From Phoronis australis (Eukaryota; Phoronida; Phoronidae): a stretch of DNA of 64,000 bases. Below the pieces are notes generated by a model. The model was not told the DNA's origin, searched no databases, and was given only the letters and a program-made list of their open reading frames with translations. The position numbers and the translations under genes are program-made. Within the stretch, counting starts at the first letter, position 1; every line of letters begins with the position of its first letter. Shown here piece after piece: positions 58,720 through 64,000 of the stretch. Where the stretch lies: positions 123,733-187,732 of the forward strand of contig NMRA01000431.1 in NCBI GenBank assembly GCA_002633005.1. Reading direction: 5' to 3'.

Positions 58720-59472
58720 TTTTTGTGCTCCCTCATATTTATATGCAGAAACATATTGCCGTCATCTCTGTCTGGGCCTCCGGCATTTGTGACTATCTCC
58801 TAAACCCCTTGCACGATCATAATAAGATTGGGCAAATGTGTTCCTATGAAGCTGACAACAGATGGCGATGAGTTTTGGATCGATCTTTATGTTCTGCCTC
58901 CTAGTGGCAAGTTTATTTTTTTTTAATTTTGTCTGTATCTTTGGACATTCTTGATGGATTTTCATGAAGTTTAGAAAATAGTTTTCTGTTAAGGATGTAA
59001 CAATGCCTTCTCGTTTTGCATGAATTTGACACATTCTGTGCTATCTGGTGGCATTTTTTAAAAAGAGTTAAGTTTTTACGTCTGCCTCTCTATCCGTCAA
59101 TTGGGATCATTACGAAAATTGGCTAATGAGTTCCTGATGAGAAAACCACAGCTGACGCTGATTTTCGGACGTGTTCATCTACTTTGGCGACCCCTAGTGG
59201 CAATTTTTTTTGTATCCACGGTTACATCTCATTAGCTATTTGGAGGAAATTCATGAAATTTAGCAGATATGTTCCTATGGAGATGGCAATGAATGACTAC
59301 GAGTTTCAGACCAATCCGAACTACAGCTGTGCACCCTGGTAGCAATTGTATCTTTGGAGTTCACTGATGGGTTTTGTGAAATTTGGCAAATAGGTTTCAA
59401 TTAAGGAGGCAATTATGCCTTTTTGTTTTCGGACAGACTCGACCTATTCTGCGCTACTTATTGACCATTTTA
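58720..59472 (+). repeat. 453-bp-core hairpin repeat element, old 5' partial copy
   Basis: A degraded hairpin (CTCATATTTATATGCAG), GCCGTCATCTCTGTC, then core units with CCTAGTGGCAA..TTTT and TTCATGAA(A/G)TTTAG. It stops at GACCATTTTA, where a second 5' hairpin starts, the same arrangement as at 2558/2559. Confidence 0.75.
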
Positions 59473-59669
59473 ATGCACCCACATATTATATATGGTCGCA
59501 TATTGCTGTCATCTCTGTCTGAGCGTCCGCCGTCCACAGCTGTATCTCCTACTAACCCCTTATAGGATCTTGATGAGATTTGGCAGACTTGTTCCTATGA
59601 AGATAACAACAAATGACGACAAATTTTGGACCTCTCCATCTACAGGTATGCCCCTTAGTGGCAATTTTT
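59473..59669 (+). repeat. 453-bp-core hairpin repeat element, old copy, left piece
   Basis: Hairpin ATGCACCCACATATTATATA, GTATCTCCTACTAACCCC, and a core unit ending CCTTAGTGGCAATTTTT. It is interrupted here by the young element; the right piece resumes at 61191 with AGTTTTTTACACTTACC, the normal continuation of the unit. Confidence 0.8.
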
Positions 59670-61190
59670 ATGCGCCCACATATTTATATGTGGACGCATT
59701 ATGCCGTCATCTCCGTCCGTCCGTCCGTCCGTCGGTCCGGGCGGCGTCCGGCGTCCGGCGTCCGCTGATCTATCTCCAAAACCCTTTGACATACATTCAT
59801 GAAATTTGGCACATATGTTCCATTCATGAATGGGACGGCATGTGCGAACTTTCGGACGGATCCGACTACCGGTGTGCCCCCTAGTGGCAATTTTAGTTTT
59901 TTTACGCTTACCTTTGTATCTTCAATAGTCCTGAACGGATTTTCATGAAATTTGGTATGTAGGCACCTATTAGTGAGATGACGCTATCCTCCCATTTTCG
60001 GATGGATTCGACATAGTTTGCGCCACCTAGTGGCCATTTTTAGTGTTTTCGAGTCTGTTTTTGTGCGTCCACCCCTCTATCAACCAAACCGCTCAAAGGA
60101 TGATTGTGAAAATTGGCATGTATATGCTTACTATGTAGAGGATGGTTGACGATGATTTTCCGACGATTTCGACTACTGTGGCGCCTCCTAGTGGCAGTTT
60201 TGTTTTTTTGCGCCTATGGCTGTATCTCCTAAACCGTTCGCAGGATCTTTACAAATTGTGTAAGTATATTTATATGATGTTAACAACGGAAGATGACGAC
60301 TTTTGGTCGGATCCGACTACCGGTGTGCCCCCTAGTGGCAATTTTAGTTTTTTACGCTTACCTTTGTATCTTCAAAAGTATTGAACGGATTTTCATGAAA
60401 TTTGGTATGTAGGCACCTATTAGTGAGATGACGCTATCCTACTGTTTTCAGATGGATTCGACGTAGTTTGCGCCACCTAGTGGCCATTTTTACTGTTTTC
60501 GAGTCTGTATTTTTGCGTCCACCCCTCTATCAACCAAACCGCTCAAAGGATGATTGTGAAAATTGGCGTGTATGTGCTTACTATAAGGAAGACAGCTGAC
60601 AATGATTTTCAGACGATTTGGACTACTGTGGCGCCTCCTAGTGGCAGTTTTTTTTTTTTGCGCCCATGGCTGTATCTCCCAAACCGTTTGCAGGATCTTT
60701 ACTAAATTTAGCAAGTGTATTTATGTGATGTTGACAACGGACGATGACGACTTTAGGATGATTCTGAATACCGGTATGCCTCTAGTGGCAATTTTAGTAT
60801 TTTACATTGACCTCTGTATTTTCATAGGTCTTCAGGTGTATACTTTGTGTTTCTTCGTGACTATGAAGGAAAAGTTCCAAGTAGAAATTTGTTTCTGGCA
60901 TTCTAATGCTGTACTAATCTCGTATGTTGGTAAATTTGTTTTTAATTCTATGTTTCTGTGGTGCTTTTAAGCAACTGATGTATAGGATGTGCTTGTATTA
61001 TGAAGATCACTCACAGTTTGCCCCTAGCCTATTGAGGAGACAATGACCATGATCCCTTTCCATTTTGCAAAGTAAAACATACTACATATATGCCCTCTAC
61101 TGGCCACTTTATGGTACCAATAAACAACCCTAGAAGGATACCGTATACGGTGCAATTGTGGGCGCATTTCAACGCTCTGCGTTGCTCTTG
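59670..61190 (+). repeat. 453-bp-core hairpin repeat element, young full copy
   Basis: 1521 bp from the 5' hairpin (59670-59699) to CTCTTG (61190), nearly identical to 2559-4080. It has two starts of the 453-bp unit (GGTGTGCCCCCTAGTGGC near 59871 and 60324), then unique tail sequence (TTCTGTGGTGCTTTTAAGCA) and the hairpin CAACGC-TCT-GCGTTG. It is inserted into an older relative. Confidence 0.9.
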
Positions 61191-61825
61191 TAGTTTTTTA
61201 CACTTACCACTATCTCCAGAAGTCCTCAACAGATATTCATGAAATTTGGCAGTTATGCATATATTAGTGAGATGACGCTATCCTCTCGTTTTAGGATGGA
61301 TTCAAGGTGTTTTGCGCTACCTAGTGGCCATTTTTACCGTTTTGAGTCTGTTTTTTAGTGTCCGCCCTTCTGTCAATCAAACTGCTCTAGGGATGATTTT
61401 GAAAATTGACGTATATGTTCTTACTGTGAAGGGGTAGGCTGATGATGATATTCTGTCGACTTCGACTTCTGTGGTGCCTCCTAGTGACAGTTTTGTTTTT
61501 TTGCACTTATAGCTGTATCTCATAAACACTGCAGGATATTTATTTAACTTTAGCAAATGTATTCATGTGAAGTTGACTACGGACAACGATGACTTTCAGA
61601 CGTATCTTACATTTTCCTCCGTTTCTTTGAAGTTCCTTTGCAGATTTTTATGAAATTCGGTAAATAGCTTTCTATTAAAAAACGATGGCATGTTCAAGTT
61701 TTTGGATGGATTCAACATATTTTGTGCCATCTTGTGGCCGTTTTTACGATGCAAATAAACACTCCTGGAATCGCACCATTTGCGGTGCATTCGTGCGCGC
61801 ATTTCAACGCTCTACGTTGCTATTG
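61191..61825 (+). repeat. 453-bp-core hairpin repeat element, old copy, right piece
   Basis: It continues the unit broken at 59669: AGTTTTTTACACTTACC, CCTAGTGGCCATTTTTACCG, CCTCCTAGTGACAGTTTTG. It ends GCATTTCAACGCTCTACGTT, GCTATTG, the family 3' end with two changes. Confidence 0.8.
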
Positions 61826-61970
61826 TTATTACTGTGAGTTCAATTTTTAGCATTAGCATCTTTAACCGCAAAACTGTTCCTTGTGAATGTTAGTAGTTGT
61901 ATTGTTGATGAGAAGGTCATGGCTGATGTTGATTTTCGGTTGGTCTGACACCTGTGGGGTCCCCTAGTGC

Positions 61971-62039
61971 ATGGGCGGTGCAGCACTGAAAAAAGTGGGG
62001 CGATATAGCCTCCCCATCCCCCAATGGTGCGCCGCCCAT
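61971..62039. repeat. 69-bp hairpin insertion
   Basis: ATGGGCGGTGCAGCA on the left pairs with TGGTGCGCCGCCCAT on the right, with inner GGGG/CCCC pairing. It interrupts an old core unit just after CCCCTAGTG. Confidence 0.65.
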
Positions 62040-62043
62040 CATG

Positions 62044-62290
62044 GGCATGTAGGGATGATTTTGTATTTTTTGTGGCCATGGCTGTAGCTCCCTGATATCT
62101 CTTCAGGATGTTTGAAAACTTTTGCATGTGTTTTACAACGGATGTGACAATGACTGTCCACGACTTTTTGGATAGCTTTGACTATAGCTGTGCCCCCTGG
62201 TGGCAGTTTCATGTTCATAATTCCGCGAAGTTTTTGCATGAACTTAAGCAATTTCTATTGCAGAGGCAACAGCATCTTTCCATTTTGTGA
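62044..62290 (+). repeat. 453-bp-core repeat fragment, old
   Basis: GGCCATGGCTGTAGCTCCCTG, GTGTTTTACAACGGATGTGACAA and CCCCCTGGTGGCAGTTTC have the order and spacing of a core unit. Confidence 0.6.
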
Positions 62291-62299
62291 TGGATTTGA

Positions 62300-63600
62300 T
62301 GTAACATGGAGAATTTCTCCCTTACACTGGTCACTGCTCTGATTCCCAAAGCCCCAGACAACTTATATGATCCCTTTTCAGCACGCCCTTTGTATTGATG
62401 TAGATCTGAGCGAATGAAGTGGAAGGTAATAGCTAGCATTACTGTCTTAATAATGGTGGTCTTTGTTACATCCAAATTGTTTTTCTCTGGCATTTGCACC
62501 AGTTAAAGCCTGTAATATGGAGAGCAGTTTCAACTTGGTTTAAATATTAGAAAAGACTTAATTTGCGTTGATCTTGACAAAGGGCCACTTCCCAAAAGAA
62601 CGTTGGTTTTAAATATGTTTCATACCACTTTTCATTAGTCTTATTACTCCTGTCTACTTGTTTTTTTCTTACCGGGTAGGGTTGCTATCTTTTTACTTAG
62701 TGCTTAAACGATGTATCAAAACAAAATAGAAGTCAGTTAACTGTGAACCCATCCCTAAATTTTCCAGATTACAGCTACACCGAACATGTCACAGCAAACA
62801 AAACTACACGTGCCATTAGTTAAAGTTCAATTTTATTAGAACTCAAATCATAAAATATATACAAAAGTGCAAGTATGGTGATAACCAAACTGAAGATTTG
62901 GAACCTCTGGACAATTCTGGTTGCAGTAACTACATAACTATTCTAGCTTTTCCTCAGTCATAAAAAATGAATTCACAGCTCTTGCCCACTGACCAACCTC
63001 ATCCACTGCTTGCACTCTCTTGTTGACTACAAAGCTAACCATCTTAGTTGTCTTCACAGGTGTTCCATTACGACTACAAGCTATCTATCGAAATATGCAT
63101 TTCCGCAAATAGCAGTTTTCCGGTTAGTGTACTACTCCTTGAGTAAAGTAGTTCGGCATGCACTGGGCCATAAGCAATGTTTTAGGAGTTATTGACATCT
63201 AATTTAGTCACTGTGTGTTGTTTATAGAATGTAGCTTAGTTGTATATTAAAAGAATAATCCACGTGATATTGTTAACTCTGATAAGCGTTTGTACATCAC
63301 CGAATATATCAATACGCACAGTCGTTTATCTTCAATCGTACCCAATGTTTGTAGTTTTTAGCTTAATGGTTCATCGATTTTGAAAAATCGAAAACCAAAC
63401 TTGGTTGTTTTTTCCATCTGAATACAGCTGTAGTATTTGTTTTTAACGAAAATTGTCGGTTAATGCATTTTGGAAATTCGCCAGTATGTACAGGACAGAT
63501 GTTTTTGACAGTTTATGGTTGGGTAATTACACTTAATTAGGTCTTACTCGCACTGGACAATGGGGTCATTGCAACTGAGTCCGACTCTGGCGCCGCGCTG
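62300..63600. other. Jagged intron or beyond, nothing identified
   Basis: No exon or repeat recognised in either strand. Confidence 0.4.
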
Positions 63601-63619
63601 TCTTTGATCGCAGTAAAAG

Positions 63620-63676
63620 CCGCTCAGAAAGACGAGCGGTGAAAAGTCACGCATATCTTTAGAAATGCGTGACTTT
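63620..63676. other. Two adjacent perfect hairpins
   Basis: CCGCTC (63620-63625) with GAGCGG (63634-63639), loop 8. AAAGTCACGCAT (63643-63654) with ATGCGTGACTTT (63665-63676), loop 10. They lie just left of the last old repeat copy. Confidence 0.7.
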
Positions 63677-63689
63677 CGTGTATTCGTAT

Positions 63690-64000
63690 TATTCACGGCA
63701 TGTTCTGCACCATCCTGTGGCCATTTTAAGTAATTTTTAGTCCGTGTTTTGCCATTAGCTTCTGTATCTGCCAAACTACTCAGAGGATCATTATGAAACT
63801 TGGCAGATGTGTTCCCAGTGTCAAGAACAGGACTACGGTGCTCTCAAGTAACATTATTTTCACATCTGTGACTGTATCTACTAAAAAGCCCTTGCAAGAT
63901 CACGATTTGGAAAGTCTATTCCTATTAACTTTACAAGGTATGGACAAATTTGATTACCACTATGCCTCCTAATGTCAGTTTGTTTTTTTGTTTATATCTA
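63690..64000 (+). repeat. 453-bp-core repeat fragment, old, cut by window end
   Basis: CATCCTGTGGCCATTTTAAG, CTGTATCTGCCAAAC, GAGGATCATTATGAAACTTGG, GACTGTATCTACTAAAAAGCC and GCCTCCTAATGTCAGTTTG follow core-unit order with many changes. Confidence 0.7.

Overview
This is a window of animal nuclear DNA. It has split genes with GT/AG introns, low gene density, AT-rich composition, many dispersed repeats and minisatellites, and Penelope-like, LINE, SINE and hAT-like remnants. The protein matches and the repeat style suggest a marine invertebrate, perhaps a deuterostome such as a hemichordate or amphioxus. I cannot fix the species from the sequence.

Two genes are recognised with confidence and lie head to head, about 11.5 kb apart. 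On the minus strand, 25048 down to 15533, is GTF2A2, the small (gamma) subunit of general transcription factor TFIIA. All four coding exons can be read and join in frame to a 108-residue protein; the human protein has about 109. On the plus strand, 36560-36952 is the first coding exon of a Jagged/Serrate Notch ligand: signal peptide plus MNNL domain, ending at a perfect GTAAGT donor. I found no DSL or EGF exon in the remaining 27 kb, so 36953-64000 looks like one long first coding intron, or at least its start. A third, tentative plus-strand gene may end in the window: an exon at 6488-6638 joins in phase to a short Glu-rich terminal exon at 13160-13185.

The rest is repeats. The dominant family has a 30-bp hairpin at its 5' end, a core of ~150-bp units arranged as a 453-bp three-part repeat, and a conserved 3' tail ending in a small hairpin and CTCTTG. 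Young, nearly identical copies lie at 1763-4080, 15971-17035 (minus) and 59670-61190. Older copies lie at 11287-12995, 21857-22640, 58720-59669, 61191-61825, 62044-62290 and from 63690 to the window end. Other items are a hAT-like transposon with terminal inverted repeats and a 6-bp target duplication (8006-10297), a near-perfect 1.34-kb palindrome (46308-47645), several MITE-like families, Penelope-like 3' ends with hammerhead-ribozyme-like cores, a tRNA-Ser-derived SINE, and about a dozen minisatellites.

Layout: 1-6.4 kb, repeats; 6.5-13.2 kb, tentative gene end with the hAT-like element and an old repeat copy inside its intron; 13.2-15.5 kb, minisatellites; 15.5-25.1 kb, GTF2A2 with repeat-filled introns; 25-36 kb, intergenic repeats and the Jagged upstream region; 36.5 kb onward, the Jagged exon and a repeat-rich intron.
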